NCBI GenBank assembly: GCA_048270425.1
Contig: JBLWSY010000018.1
Location: 1 to 64,000 of the forward strand
Direction of reading: 5' to 3'
DNA: 64,000 bases
From: Oceanospirillum sp048270425
Lineage (GTDB): Bacteria; Pseudomonadota; Gammaproteobacteria; Pseudomonadales; Halomonadaceae
In this document: piece after piece, positions 45,400-54,136 of the stretch
How the letters are laid out: every line of letters begins with the position of its first letter
Position numbering within the stretch: the stretch's first letter is position 1
Notes under the pieces: generated by a model
Told to the model about the DNA's origin: nothing
The model's input: the letters and a program-made list of their open reading frames with translations, nothing else
Database searches by the model: none
Program-made: the position numbers and the translations under genes

Positions 45400-46337
45400 A
45401 TGGACCCGATCACCCAGCCTTTCATCACCCACCACGGTGGTGCCTCCGGTGTTACCGGCAGCTGCCACCAACTGCATATCGATAACCAAACCAGTATCCT
45501 GATCGATTGCGGGCTGTATCAGGGTGAAGACGCAATCGCCGACAGCCTGCTGCAACTCACTGTTAACTTCGATATCAGCACCATCAAAGCCCTGATCATC
45601 ACCCACGTACATATCGACCATATTGGCCGCTTACTCTACCTGCTCGCTGCCGGATATACAGGCCCCATCTACTGCAGTCATCCCAGTGCTCATCTTATCC
45701 CGCTGGTGATCGCAAAGGCGACAGGAGATGGCAGGATCTGGAGATTATTGTCGACTCACCACTGGCCGCCCGGTTTAATCAGGTTTACCGCCAGCTAAAA
45801 CCCTACTGGGATAAAGAAGCGCAGAAACGCCTGCAAAGCGGCCGGCATCCGCTTAACTTCGACAATCTTTACACCGTCAACAGCCATGAAGAACATCAGC
45901 AAACCGTAGCCTATCTCGCTAAAACCGGCCGACCCGCTATTGTCATCGCCGCCAGTGGCATGTGTGCCGGAGGCCGTATCGTAAACTACCTCAAAGCGAT
46001 GCTGGAAGACGCCTGCCATCAGGTGTTGTTTGTGGGCTATCAGGCCAGCGGCACCCCAGGGCGAAAAATCCAGAAATATGGCCCTAAAGGCGGTTGGGTT
46101 GAACTTGACGGCCAGCGCTACAGCGTCCGAGCGGGAGTCAGTACCATCAGCGGTTATTCCGCCCACGCCGACCAAAAAGACCTGCTCAACTTTATTAAAC
46201 GCATGCGTCACTGGCCAGAAAGCATCAGCCTGATCCACGGCCAGCAGAACGCCCGCAACGCTCTTAAAGAGAAAATCGAACAGCTCTACCGCAGCAAAGG
46301 CAAAGCGGTGCAGGTACTGCTTCCAGAGAATGGCTGA
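45400..46337 (+). pseudogene. Broken MBL-fold / beta-CASP RNA-processing-type hydrolase
   Basis: The first part (45400 to about 45705) encodes a metallo-beta-lactamase start: G-A-S-G-V-T-G-S-C-H, L-I-D-C-G-L-Y-Q-G, T-H-V-H-I-D-H-I-G-R. The frame then shifts, and from about 45711 a second frame continues to 46337 with I-I-V-D-S-P-L-A (beta-CASP), I-V-I-A-A-S-G-M-C-A-G-G-R-I, and S-G-Y-S-A-H-A-D. At the junction the segment that should carry the third and fourth metal-binding motifs is missing; an intact relative would be about 450-470 aa and here only about 310 codons remain. The deletion is not a multiple of three. A sequencing or assembly error is possible but less likely than a real deletion. 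Confidence 0.85.
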
Positions 46338-46340
46338 CGC

Positions 46341-46664
46341 AAATACGAGTCTGGCTTTAGCCCGTCAAGCCTGCGCTGACGCCCTAAAGGGCGACCCACA
46401 AGGAGCCGAGTCAAATACGAGTCGGGCTTTAGCCCGTCAAGCCTGCGCTGACGCCCTAAAGGGCGACCCACAAGGAGCCGAGTCAAATGTGGGTCGGGCT
46501 TTAGCCCGTCAAGACTGTGCTGACGCCCTAAAGGGCGACCCACAAGGAGCTGAGTCAAATGTGGGTCGGGCTTTAGCCCGTCAAGACTGAACTGACGCCC
46601 TAAAGGGCGACCCACAAGGAGCCGAGTCAAATACGAGTCGGGCCTTAGCCCGTCAAACCTGCTC
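46341..46664. repeat. 72-bp tandem repeat array, about 4.5 units
   Basis: Units begin at 46341, 46413, 46485, 46557 and 46629, each exactly 72 bp. Every unit carries two small palindromes, GGGCTTTAGCCC and GCCCTAAAGGGC, so the transcript would form a string of hairpins. Because 72 is a multiple of three, both strands show an open frame with 24-residue repeats, but there is no ribosome binding site or resemblance to a protein. Single copies of the core occur at 38122 and 45332. Confidence 0.9.
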
Positions 46665-46771
46665 CCTGAATTAGTCGTATCTGGCTGATTGATTAACCCT
46701 TCAGGAAATTTTCCAGTAAAACAACAGCCTGCCGCAAGTCACAAAGACAACAAAAAGTGACTTGAGACGGG

Positions 46772-46799
46772 TTGTTTTTGCCACTCAGGCGCGGATAAT
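46772..46799 (+). promoter_or_regulatory. Candidate promoter of the polysaccharide operon
   Basis: TTGTTT (46772-46777), 16-base spacer, GATAAT (46794-46799), about 115 nt upstream of the ops element. No other good match lies between the repeat array and wbpA. Confidence 0.5.
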
Positions 46800-46921
46800 G
46801 CCTTATTCGTTTAAAAGCAGTATGGTTTTAAAACACCGGATTTATAAAGCGGCGCATCAATGCGTCGGTTCTAAAAACAAAGGGCTCAAGGGTTTGGCCG
46901 GAAGTTATCTTCGCACCCTAG

Positions 46922-46933
46922 GGCGGTAGCGTG
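46922..46933 (+). promoter_or_regulatory. ops element (RfaH recruitment site)
   Basis: GGCGGTAGCGTG, identical to the 12-base ops consensus within JUMPstart leaders of enterobacterial O-antigen and capsule operons. It lies 59 bases before the wbpA ATG. rfaH is encoded at 37037-37534 of this window, so both partners are present. Confidence 0.92.
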
Positions 46934-46991
46934 CCTCAAACAGTGCTACATGCATAAACCGAAAGATAATCACCGCTAGGATTTTTGAATA

Positions 46992-48269
46992 ATGAGTGCT
47001 CAGAGTGAAGCTCGAATTGCTGTAATCGGCCTTGGCTATGTTGGTCTGCCTCTGGCTGTGGAGTTTGGTAAAACCCGCCAGGTTGTAGGTTTTGATATCA
47101 ATGAAAAACGGATAGCAGAGCTACGTGATGGTCATGACTTCACCTTGGAAGTTTCCGATGAAGAGTTGAAAGATGCGAGTGGGCTCAAGTTCTCGTCAGA
47201 TATTAAAGCGATCGAAAACAGCAATGTTTATATCGTTACAGTGCCTACCCCTATTGATGAGAACAATGCTCCGGATCTGACACCGCTTCGCAAGTCATCG
47301 GCCATGCTGGCAACGGTGATCAAAAAAGGCGATATCGTCATATACGAATCCACGGTATACCCTGGTGCTACAGAAGAAGTTTGCATTCCAATTATCGAAA
47401 AAGGCTCAGGCCTTCAGTTTAATACTGACTTTTTTGCCGGTTATAGTCCTGAGCGTATTAATCCAGGTGACAAAGTTAATACCCTGACCAAAATTAAAAA
47501 AATCACCTCTGGTTCCACGCCTGAAATTGCTCGGTTTGTTGATGAGCTCTACGGTTCCATTATTACTGCCGGAACCCACTCCGCCAGCTCAATCAAGGTT
47601 GCTGAAGCTGCTAAAGTGATCGAAAACACCCAGCGTGATCTCAATATCGCCATCATCAATGAGTTTGCCAAAATCTTTAATATTCTTGGGATTGATACTC
47701 AGGAGGTTCTGGATGCTGCCGGTACTAAATGGAATTTCCTGCCATTCAAGCCGGGCCTTGTTGGTGGGCATTGTATCAGTGTCGATCCCTATTATCTGAC
47801 CTATAAAGCAAAAGAAGTGGGCTATCAGCCCGAAGTTATCCTTGCGGGACGCCGGATCAATGACGGTATGGGGCAGTACACAGCAACTCAGTTAGTCAAA
47901 GCAGTCAGTCGCAAGAAAATCCATATTGACGAAGCGCGGGTTCTGGTTCTTGGTTTCACGTTCAAAGGCGATTGCCCGGATGTTCGTAACACCAAAATCA
48001 TCGATATGGTGAAAGAGCTTGAGAGCTTTAACATGAACGTTGACGTCTTTGATCCCTGGGCTGAAGCAGAAGAAGTGCAGCATGAATATGGATTGAAGCT
48101 GGAACCGGAGATTCATGAAGGCGTTTACGACGCTATCGTATTAGCGGTTGATCACTCTGACTTCAAAGAGTGGGGCGTAGAGAAAATACGTTCGTACGGA
48201 AAAGAAAAGCATGTGCTTTACGATGTTAAGCATGTACTTGCAAAACACGAATCTGATCTGCGTCTCTAA
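46992..48269 (+). CDS. wbpA: UDP-N-acetyl-D-glucosamine 6-dehydrogenase (WbpA/TviB family)
   Basis: 425 aa. It oxidises UDP-GlcNAc twice at C6 to UDP-GlcNAcA. Rossmann start A-V-I-G-L-G-Y-V-G-L-P (residues 10-20), V-P-T-P-I-D, the sandwich helix with K-V-I-E-N-T-Q-R-D and the catalytic Cys261 in G-G-H-C-I-S-V-D-P-Y-Y. First gene behind the ops element. With the next three genes it forms the Wbp pathway to diacetamido-uronic acids known from Pseudomonas aeruginosa O5. Confidence 0.93.
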   Translation: MSAQSEARIAVIGLGYVGLPLAVEFGKTRQVVGFDINEKRIAELRDGHDFTLEVSDEELKDASGLKFSSDIKAIENSNVYIVTVPTPIDENNAPDLTPLRKSSAMLATVIKKGDIVIYESTVYPGATEEVCIPIIEKGSGLQFNTDFFAGYSPERINPGDKVNTLTKIKKITSGSTPEIARFVDELYGSIITAGTHSASSIKVAEAAKVIENTQRDLNIAIINEFAKIFNILGIDTQEVLDAAGTKWNFLPFKPGLVGGHCISVDPYYLTYKAKEVGYQPEVILAGRRINDGMGQYTATQLVKAVSRKKIHIDEARVLVLGFTFKGDCPDVRNTKIIDMVKELESFNMNVDVFDPWAEAEEVQHEYGLKLEPEIHEGVYDAIVLAVDHSDFKEWGVEKIRSYGKEKHVLYDVKHVLAKHESDLRL

Positions 48270-48280
48270 GGAATCTAGCA

Positions 48281-49228
48281 ATGAAAAATTTCGGACTTAT
48301 CGGTGCTGCTGGCTATATTGCTCCGCGTCACCTGAAGGCAATTAAAGAAACGGGTCACAACCTAGTTGTTGCTATGGATATCAATGACTCCGTGGGCATT
48401 ATGGATAGCCACTTCCCGGAAGCAGAATTCTTTACAGAGTTTGAAGAGTTCTCAGGCTTCGTGGAAGACCTGAAACAAAAAGGTCAGAAGCTCGACTATA
48501 TCGCCGTTTGTTCTCCAAATTATCTGCACCTGCCTCACATGAAATTTGCCCTGCAGAACGGTATCGATGTTATCTGCGAAAAGCCTTTGGTTTTAAATAC
48601 AGATGATCTTGAAACACTGAAGCGCTATGAGGCTGAATACGGTGCAAAAGTGAACTCTATCCTGCAACTTCGCCTGCACCCTTCAATTATTGCGCTGCGC
48701 GATAAAGTGCAGTCGGCTCCTGCTGGTAAAGTCTTTGATGTGGACCTTACCTACCTGACGTCACGCGGTAAATGGTATCTGAAGAGCTGGAAAGGCTTTG
48801 ATGAGAAATCCGGTGGTGTAGCAACGAATATCGGTGTTCACTTTTATGACATGCTTCATTTTATTTTTGGGGATATCAAAAAGAATGAAGTGCACTACCG
48901 GGATCAGAAAACCTCTTCCGGCTATCTGGAATACGAGCGTGCCCGTGTTCGTTGGTTTCTTTCGATTGATGCTAAACACTTGCCTGAAAACGCAGTACAG
49001 GGAGAGAAGCTGACCTACCGTAGTATTGACATTGAAGGTGAAGAGCTAGAGTTTTCGGGTGGCTTCACGGACCTGCACACTCAAAGCTACCAGAATATTC
49101 TGGCCGGTAAGGGCTATGGTGTTGAAGAGAACCGCGCTGCGATCCAGACAGTTTCAGATATGCGCAATACCGCCATCACAGAAAACCCGGCCCGACCACA
49201 TCCACTGTTAGCAAAAGTACTCGGTTAA
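48281..49228 (+). CDS. wbpB: UDP-GlcNAcA 3-dehydrogenase (WbpB family)
   Basis: 315 aa Gfo/Idh/MocA-type oxidoreductase that oxidises C3 of UDP-GlcNAcA with NAD+. N-terminal Rossmann fold F-G-L-I-G-A-A-G-Y-I-A-P-R-H; C-E-K-P-L-V-L-N (residues about 99-106) contains the catalytic Lys of the family, and G-G-V-A-T-N-I-G-V-H-F-Y-D supplies the second motif. Starts 11 bases after the wbpA stop. Confidence 0.92.
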   Translation: MKNFGLIGAAGYIAPRHLKAIKETGHNLVVAMDINDSVGIMDSHFPEAEFFTEFEEFSGFVEDLKQKGQKLDYIAVCSPNYLHLPHMKFALQNGIDVICEKPLVLNTDDLETLKRYEAEYGAKVNSILQLRLHPSIIALRDKVQSAPAGKVFDVDLTYLTSRGKWYLKSWKGFDEKSGGVATNIGVHFYDMLHFIFGDIKKNEVHYRDQKTSSGYLEYERARVRWFLSIDAKHLPENAVQGEKLTYRSIDIEGEELEFSGGFTDLHTQSYQNILAGKGYGVEENRAAIQTVSDMRNTAITENPARPHPLLAKVLG

Positions 49229-49241
49229 TAAGCAGGTTACG

Positions 49242-49820
49242 ATGAAATATCAGGTACATGAATCGGCTATTGTTGATGCTGGCGCCCAAATTGGTGATGG
49301 CAGTCGTGTTTGGCACTTCGTACACGTTTGTGGTGGTGCTCAAATCGGTAAGGGTGTCTCTTTGGGGCAAAATGTTTTTGTCGGCAACAAAGTCACTATC
49401 GGTGATAACTGCAAAATACAGAATAATGTCTCTGTCTACGACAATGTGCACTTGGAAGAAGGTGTTTTCTGTGGCCCCAGCATGGTCTTTACCAACGTCT
49501 ATAACCCGCGCTCACTAATCGAGCGAAAGGACGAGTACAAGGATACTCTTGTAAAGCGGGGCGCCACCTTGGGGGCTAATTGCACGATTGTCTGCGGAGT
49601 AACCGTTGGCGAGTTTGCATTTGTCGGAGCGGGAGCTGTCATCAACAAAGATGTACCTGCTTATGCCCTTATGGTCGGTGTTCCGGCCAGGCAGATCGGT
49701 TGGATGAGTGAATACGGCGAACAACTGGATCTACCTTTAGAAGGTCAAGCTGAGGCAACCTGCTCTCATACCGGTAGTAAATATCGACTTAATGGCAACA
49801 CCCTTGTCCGGAACGATTAA
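49242..49820 (+). CDS. wbpD: UDP-GlcNAc(3NH2)A N-acetyltransferase (WbpD family)
   Basis: 192 aa left-handed beta-helix (hexapeptide) acetyltransferase that acetylates the 3-amino group. Repeats such as I-G-D-G-S-R-V-W-H-F-V-H-V, I-G-K-G-V-S-L-G and I-G-D-N-C-K-I-Q-N-N-V-S-V run over residues 15-60, with a catalytic His in the first of these and the F-T-N-V-Y-N-P-R insertion typical of WbpD/WlbB. Precedes the aminotransferase that makes its substrate. Confidence 0.93.
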   Translation: MKYQVHESAIVDAGAQIGDGSRVWHFVHVCGGAQIGKGVSLGQNVFVGNKVTIGDNCKIQNNVSVYDNVHLEEGVFCGPSMVFTNVYNPRSLIERKDEYKDTLVKRGATLGANCTIVCGVTVGEFAFVGAGAVINKDVPAYALMVGVPARQIGWMSEYGEQLDLPLEGQAEATCSHTGSKYRLNGNTLVRND

Positions 49821-49824
49821 TACC

Positions 49825-50940
49825 ATGCAATTTATCGATCTCGCTGCACAATATCAGCAGCTCAAAACCCGCATTGATCAGCGCATTCAGAATGTACTGA
49901 ATCATGGTCAGTACATCATGGGGCCAGAAGTAAAAGAACTGGAAGAAAATCTGGCTGAATACGTTGGTGTAAAACACGCCATTACCTGTGCCAATGGAAC
50001 TGATGCCTTAACGTTGGCGCTTATGGCTCTGGATATTGGAGAAGGAGATGCAGTCTTTGTTCCGACCTTCACCTTCTTTGCTTCAGCAGAAACGATTGCT
50101 TTTGCAAAAGCAACTCCGGTATTTGTTGATTCTGATGCGGATACTTTCAATATTTGCCTGCAGGATCTGGAACGAAAAATCCAGACAGTTCAGTCTGAAG
50201 GTAAGTTGCGGTTAAAAGCCATTATGGCTGTGGATCTGTTTGGTTTACCGGCTAATTATCCTGCAATAAGAAAAATTGCAGACAGGTATGACCTTAAGAT
50301 TATTGAAGATTCCGCTCAGGGGTTTGGCGGATCGATAGAGGGAAAAAAGGCGGGTAGTTTTGGCGATATCGCTACCACAAGTTTTTTCCCCGCGAAGCCT
50401 TTGGGTTGCTACGGTGATGGCGGTGCTCTGTTTACAGATAATGATGAGTACGCAGCACTTATCGAGTCCTATCGCGTTCATGGTAAAGGGCAAGACAAAT
50501 ACGATAACGTTCGTATCGGCATGAACAGCCGTCTGGATACGATTCAGGCTGCTGTTTTATTAGAAAAACTAGCTGCCTTCCCGCAGGAACTGATAAACAG
50601 AAATGAACTAGCCAGCCAGTACACAGCCGAATTGTCGGACAAGTTCAACACACCAAAAACTCCCGAAGGCTCCATCAGTTCATGGGCGCAATACACTCTG
50701 ATCGCTGAAAGTACAGAGCAGCGAGAACAGCTCATGGCTCACCTTAAGGGACAGGGTGTACCCAGCATGATCTATTACGGCACCTGCATGCATCAGCAAA
50801 CGGCGTTTAAAAATCTTAGGTATCAGGAAGGAGACTTCCCAATCGCTGAAAAGCTTGCTTCAACAGTTTTTAGCCTGCCGATGCATCCCTATATGACAAA
50901 CGAGAATTATCAGAAAGTTAATAAGGCGATGCTTGGGTGA
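49825..50940 (+). CDS. wbpE: DegT/DnrJ/EryC1 aminotransferase (WbpE family)
   Basis: 371 aa from ATG 49825; the frame opens at 49792 inside wbpD but M-Q-F-I-D-L-A-A-Q-Y is the family's normal start. A PLP enzyme that converts the 3-keto sugar to the 3-amino sugar with glutamate. The PLP-binding Lys is about residue 191 in S-F-F-P-A-K-P-L-G-C-Y-G-D-G, preceded by E-D-S-A-Q-G. Completes the wbpA-B-D-E set that yields UDP-GlcNAc(3NAc)A; the C2 epimerase wbpI is not seen in the window. Confidence 0.93.
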   Translation: MQFIDLAAQYQQLKTRIDQRIQNVLNHGQYIMGPEVKELEENLAEYVGVKHAITCANGTDALTLALMALDIGEGDAVFVPTFTFFASAETIAFAKATPVFVDSDADTFNICLQDLERKIQTVQSEGKLRLKAIMAVDLFGLPANYPAIRKIADRYDLKIIEDSAQGFGGSIEGKKAGSFGDIATTSFFPAKPLGCYGDGGALFTDNDEYAALIESYRVHGKGQDKYDNVRIGMNSRLDTIQAAVLLEKLAAFPQELINRNELASQYTAELSDKFNTPKTPEGSISSWAQYTLIAESTEQREQLMAHLKGQGVPSMIYYGTCMHQQTAFKNLRYQEGDFPIAEKLASTVFSLPMHPYMTNENYQKVNKAMLG

Positions 50941-51053
50941 ACACGTTAGCATTTCGATCTGATATTCAGGGATTAAGAGCCATCGCGGTAATTGTCGTGA
51001 TGGCTTTTCATTTTAACTCTGCTTCTTATTTCACAAGAAATAATAAATGCTAA
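50937..51053 (+). pseudogene. Remnant of an acyltransferase-3 (OafA/YrhL-type) gene
   Basis: A 38-codon frame from GTG 50937, overlapping the wbpE stop, encodes F-R-S-D-I-Q-G-L-R-A-I-A-V-I-V-V-M-A-F-H-F-N, the unmistakable N-terminus of membrane O-acyltransferases. A stop follows at 51051 and the remaining about 300+ residues are absent; the wzx-like gene begins inside it. It marks a recombination point where an O-acetyltransferase gene was replaced. Confidence 0.8.
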
Positions 51054-52330
51054 TTAATGTTTTGAAAAAAAACGAGTTTGCTAAAAACGTACTTACCTTA
51101 ATGACAGGGACTGTTTTAGCCCAAGCTGTACCGATAGCAATTATCCCTATTCTTACCCGGATTTTTACACCCGAAGACTTTGGCCTATTGGCCTTATATG
51201 GAGCCTTCGTTTCCATTTTGGGCGTAGTAGCAACTGGGCGTTATGAAATAGCTATTATGCTTCCAAAAGAGAATGAGGAAGCGCGAGTCTTATTGCAAGT
51301 GTCAGTCTTGGTTGCTTTTTTCATTGCTCTAATTGTCAGTATTCCTATTTTTATATGGAATGTTGAGATCGCTAGTTTTTTAGGTAATGAAGCTATTGCC
51401 TCTTGGCTGTACTTGGTACCTGCTTCAGTTACGTTGATTGGTGTGTATCAAGCATTAACTTATTGGAATAACAGGCAAAAGAGGTTTAGAAATACAGCGG
51501 TTTCGCGAGTTAATCAAAGCCTGTTTCAAGGTGTCGCGCAAACAGCTCTAGGTTTCGGTAAGATTGCCGGTGGCCTTATTTGGGGGCAGTTTTTTGGAAT
51601 TATATCCTCAACAACCTATTTGCTTAGAAAAGATCAAAACTATAAAAAAGTACTGGAAAAAACAGAAGTTAGTGCCTTAAAGCAGCAAATGAAAAAGTAT
51701 CAGAAATTCCCTAAGTACGGAATTATTGGTGGTTTGTGTGACGCAGGTGCTACACAGATGCCTGTTTTAATGCTGACTAAATTTTATTCAAGCACTGTAA
51801 CAGGTATGTTCAGTTTAACCTTTCGCGTGCTTAACATGCCAACATCGATAGTTTCATCGGCTATAAGTCAGGTTCTTTTTCAAAAGGTAGTGGAAATAAG
51901 CCACAATGAACCGGAAAATCTGAATAAATATATTATAAAAATGTTTTTCTTTCTTTTTTTGGTTTACCTACCGGCAGTTCCTATATTGTTTTTTTGGGGT
52001 GATACTTTATTTGCCTTTGTCTTTGGTGAAGAGTGGGGGCAGGCTGGTATCTATGCAGGTTATCTTGTAATTGCTGTTGCCATACGTTTTGCTGTTAGCC
52101 CTTTAAGTGCGGTTCTTGGGTTAGAAGAAAATATAAAAAAAGGTGTATTTTGGCAGGTGCTTTATTTGTGTACCATTACACCAACCCTTTATTTTAGTTC
52201 AGGCTTGAATGTTGAGCAGTTTTTTGTGGCTTTTGTGGCACATGAAATTGTGTTATATGGAATTTATTTCGTACTGATTTTGAAAGGTACTAAAGCAATT
52301 AATCAAAATAAACCAATCGTCTCTAACTAA
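51047..52330 (+). CDS. wzx: Wzx-type polysaccharide flippase
   Basis: 427 aa with about twelve membrane helices, of the MATE-like polysaccharide transporter group that flips undecaprenyl-linked repeat units. It starts with F-A-K-N-V-L-T-L-M-T-G-T-V-L-A-Q-A and has the T-R-I-F-T-P-E-D-F-G-L-L-A-L-Y motif characteristic of the family, followed by an early cytoplasmic R-Y-E-I-A-I-M-L-P. The gene is strongly A+T-rich. It overlaps the acyltransferase remnant by seven bases. Confidence 0.85.
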   Translation: MLINVLKKNEFAKNVLTLMTGTVLAQAVPIAIIPILTRIFTPEDFGLLALYGAFVSILGVVATGRYEIAIMLPKENEEARVLLQVSVLVAFFIALIVSIPIFIWNVEIASFLGNEAIASWLYLVPASVTLIGVYQALTYWNNRQKRFRNTAVSRVNQSLFQGVAQTALGFGKIAGGLIWGQFFGIISSTTYLLRKDQNYKKVLEKTEVSALKQQMKKYQKFPKYGIIGGLCDAGATQMPVLMLTKFYSSTVTGMFSLTFRVLNMPTSIVSSAISQVLFQKVVEISHNEPENLNKYIIKMFFFLFLVYLPAVPILFFWGDTLFAFVFGEEWGQAGIYAGYLVIAVAIRFAVSPLSAVLGLEENIKKGVFWQVLYLCTITPTLYFSSGLNVEQFFVAFVAHEIVLYGIYFVLILKGTKAINQNKPIVSN

Positions 52331-52338
52331 GGTTTTTT

Positions 52339-54129
52339 ATGTGCGGAATAGCGGGCTATATTGCCAGTCAAGTAGCAAACCAAACACCTCTTAAAAAAAT
52401 GACTGATGCCATCATTCATCGTGGGCCGGATGGTGAAGGGCAGTATTATGATACAGACTATGCATTTGGCCATAGGCGGTTAGCTATTGTCGATTTATCT
52501 GAAGCTGGCGCACAACCAATGCATTATCTTGACCGCTATGTAATTACTTATAACGGTGAAGTATATAACCACCCTGAGCTTAGAGAAGAACTGGTCAAAT
52601 TAGGCTATTCATTCAATAGTGAAACCGACACAGAAGTGATATTAGCTAGCTACGACTGTTGGGGAGTAGATTGTCTGAACAAGTTTAACGGCATGTGGGC
52701 GTTTGTACTTTATGACAAGCAAGAGAAAAAATACTTTATAGCCCGCGATCGTTTTGGCAAAAAACCTCTCTATTACACCCAAACAACAGATCACTTTGTA
52801 TTTTGCAGTGAAGTCAAAGGCATTTATGCTAGTGGCCTAGTAGAAAAAGCTCCCAACAAAAGCTATCTAAAAAATTATCTGGAAAACGGCCCTAATGAGT
52901 ATGATGCAGAAACAGCCTTCGAAAATGTTTATCGTTTTCCCTTTGCCCACTACTTTTTTGGCAGCAAAGAAGAGCTACTAAACCAACCTAAGTTCACCCG
53001 GTACTGGGAATTAACCACTAATACCAGCAAAGAACGCTTTTGCCCAAATAAAGCCAACGAATACGCCAAGCAATATTATGACCTGCTGGCTGATGCGGTA
53101 AAACTACGTCTAAGGGCCGACGTAAAAGTGGGCTCAGCACTATCAGGCGGTTTAGACAGTAGCTCAATAGTATACTTAGTCAACCAGCAGCTAAAAGCCC
53201 AGGGTAAAGAAGACTTACAGGAAACCTTTTCTTCTGTTTACAAGTCCAAGGGTACACAGGATTGTGATGAAAGCATTTTTATAGATCTTCTGGCAAAAGA
53301 ACTGAATGTAAATTCAAATCAAATTGAGCCAAAGGAAGAAGATATTCCTGCCGAGCATCAAAAAATGATTTGGGCTATGGAAAACCCACCCGAAAGTACT
53401 TGTATGTCTGGCTGGCACACTTTTATGAAAGTAAAAGAAACAGGTGTAAAGGTAACCTTGGATGGACAAGGTGCTGATGAACAGTTAGCAGGATATTTGC
53501 CTTACATTGCTAGTTACTTAACGTCAATTTCTCTGTTTGATCTGTATAAAGAATTTTTTCATTTCTTGAAAATACCCGGTGCAAAAAAAACATTGCTACT
53601 CAGTTTTTTAATGGCAAACTTTAAATTCATATTTGGCAATAGAGCCTATCAGGCATTATTTAAGAAATTAAAAGGCCGCCAACCACCCACTGAATTGAAT
53701 TTAGAGTTAAAATCATCCATCGAGAAAGGGTTGATTACTCTTATTCATTACTCCGATCATGTTTCAATGGGGCATAGTATAGAATCAAGAATGCCTTTTA
53801 TGGATTATCGTTTAGTTGATTTTTTAGCCCAGGTGCCCGCCTGCTATAAAATGCATAACGGCTGGACGAAATACTTGGCTCGACTTGCCTTCGATAAAAA
53901 GCTACCCGATGACATTACCTGGCGAAAAGACAAAATGGGCTGGCCAATCCCGGAAGAATATTGGTTCAAAGGAAACCTAAAAAAGTGGGCTTCAGATACA
54001 CTGAAGGATTCAAAAACTTTAAAAGAGATATGCCCAAAATTAGATGTTGAGAATGAATTTAATATCAGTATAAAGAAAAGTGTAAGAAAGCTTAATGTTG
54101 CAATGGCCAATAAATTAAATTTGTGGTGA
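52339..54129 (+). CDS. asnB: Asparagine synthase-like amidotransferase, first copy
   Basis: 596 aa. The N-terminal glutaminase domain has Cys2 as nucleophile (M-C-G-I-A-G-Y) and the R-G-P-D-G-E and N-G-E-V-Y-N-H motifs. The C-terminal ATP-pyrophosphatase domain has the P-loop S-G-G-L-D-S-S at about 269-275 and the D-G-Q-G-A-D-E motif. Within surface-sugar loci such AsnB-like proteins are known (Francisella WbtH) or thought to amidate uronic acids to uronamides, which suits the wbpA-derived uronic acids here. True asparagine synthesis is the alternative. Confidence 0.85.
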   Translation: MCGIAGYIASQVANQTPLKKMTDAIIHRGPDGEGQYYDTDYAFGHRRLAIVDLSEAGAQPMHYLDRYVITYNGEVYNHPELREELVKLGYSFNSETDTEVILASYDCWGVDCLNKFNGMWAFVLYDKQEKKYFIARDRFGKKPLYYTQTTDHFVFCSEVKGIYASGLVEKAPNKSYLKNYLENGPNEYDAETAFENVYRFPFAHYFFGSKEELLNQPKFTRYWELTTNTSKERFCPNKANEYAKQYYDLLADAVKLRLRADVKVGSALSGGLDSSSIVYLVNQQLKAQGKEDLQETFSSVYKSKGTQDCDESIFIDLLAKELNVNSNQIEPKEEDIPAEHQKMIWAMENPPESTCMSGWHTFMKVKETGVKVTLDGQGADEQLAGYLPYIASYLTSISLFDLYKEFFHFLKIPGAKKTLLLSFLMANFKFIFGNRAYQALFKKLKGRQPPTELNLELKSSIEKGLITLIHYSDHVSMGHSIESRMPFMDYRLVDFLAQVPACYKMHNGWTKYLARLAFDKKLPDDITWRKDKMGWPIPEEYWFKGNLKKWASDTLKDSKTLKEICPKLDVENEFNISIKKSVRKLNVAMANKLNLW

Positions 54130-54136
54130 TTATTGT

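Noticed and set aside
46330..46590. Open frame of 86 codons with 24-residue repeats over the tandem array (also open on the minus strand)
   Set aside because: The frame exists only because the 72-bp unit is a multiple of three and has no stop. There is no ribosome binding site and no protein-like family; both strands are open alike.
46341..46664. CRISPR-like array
   Set aside because: The units are contiguous 72-bp repeats without distinct spacers, and no cas genes are near.
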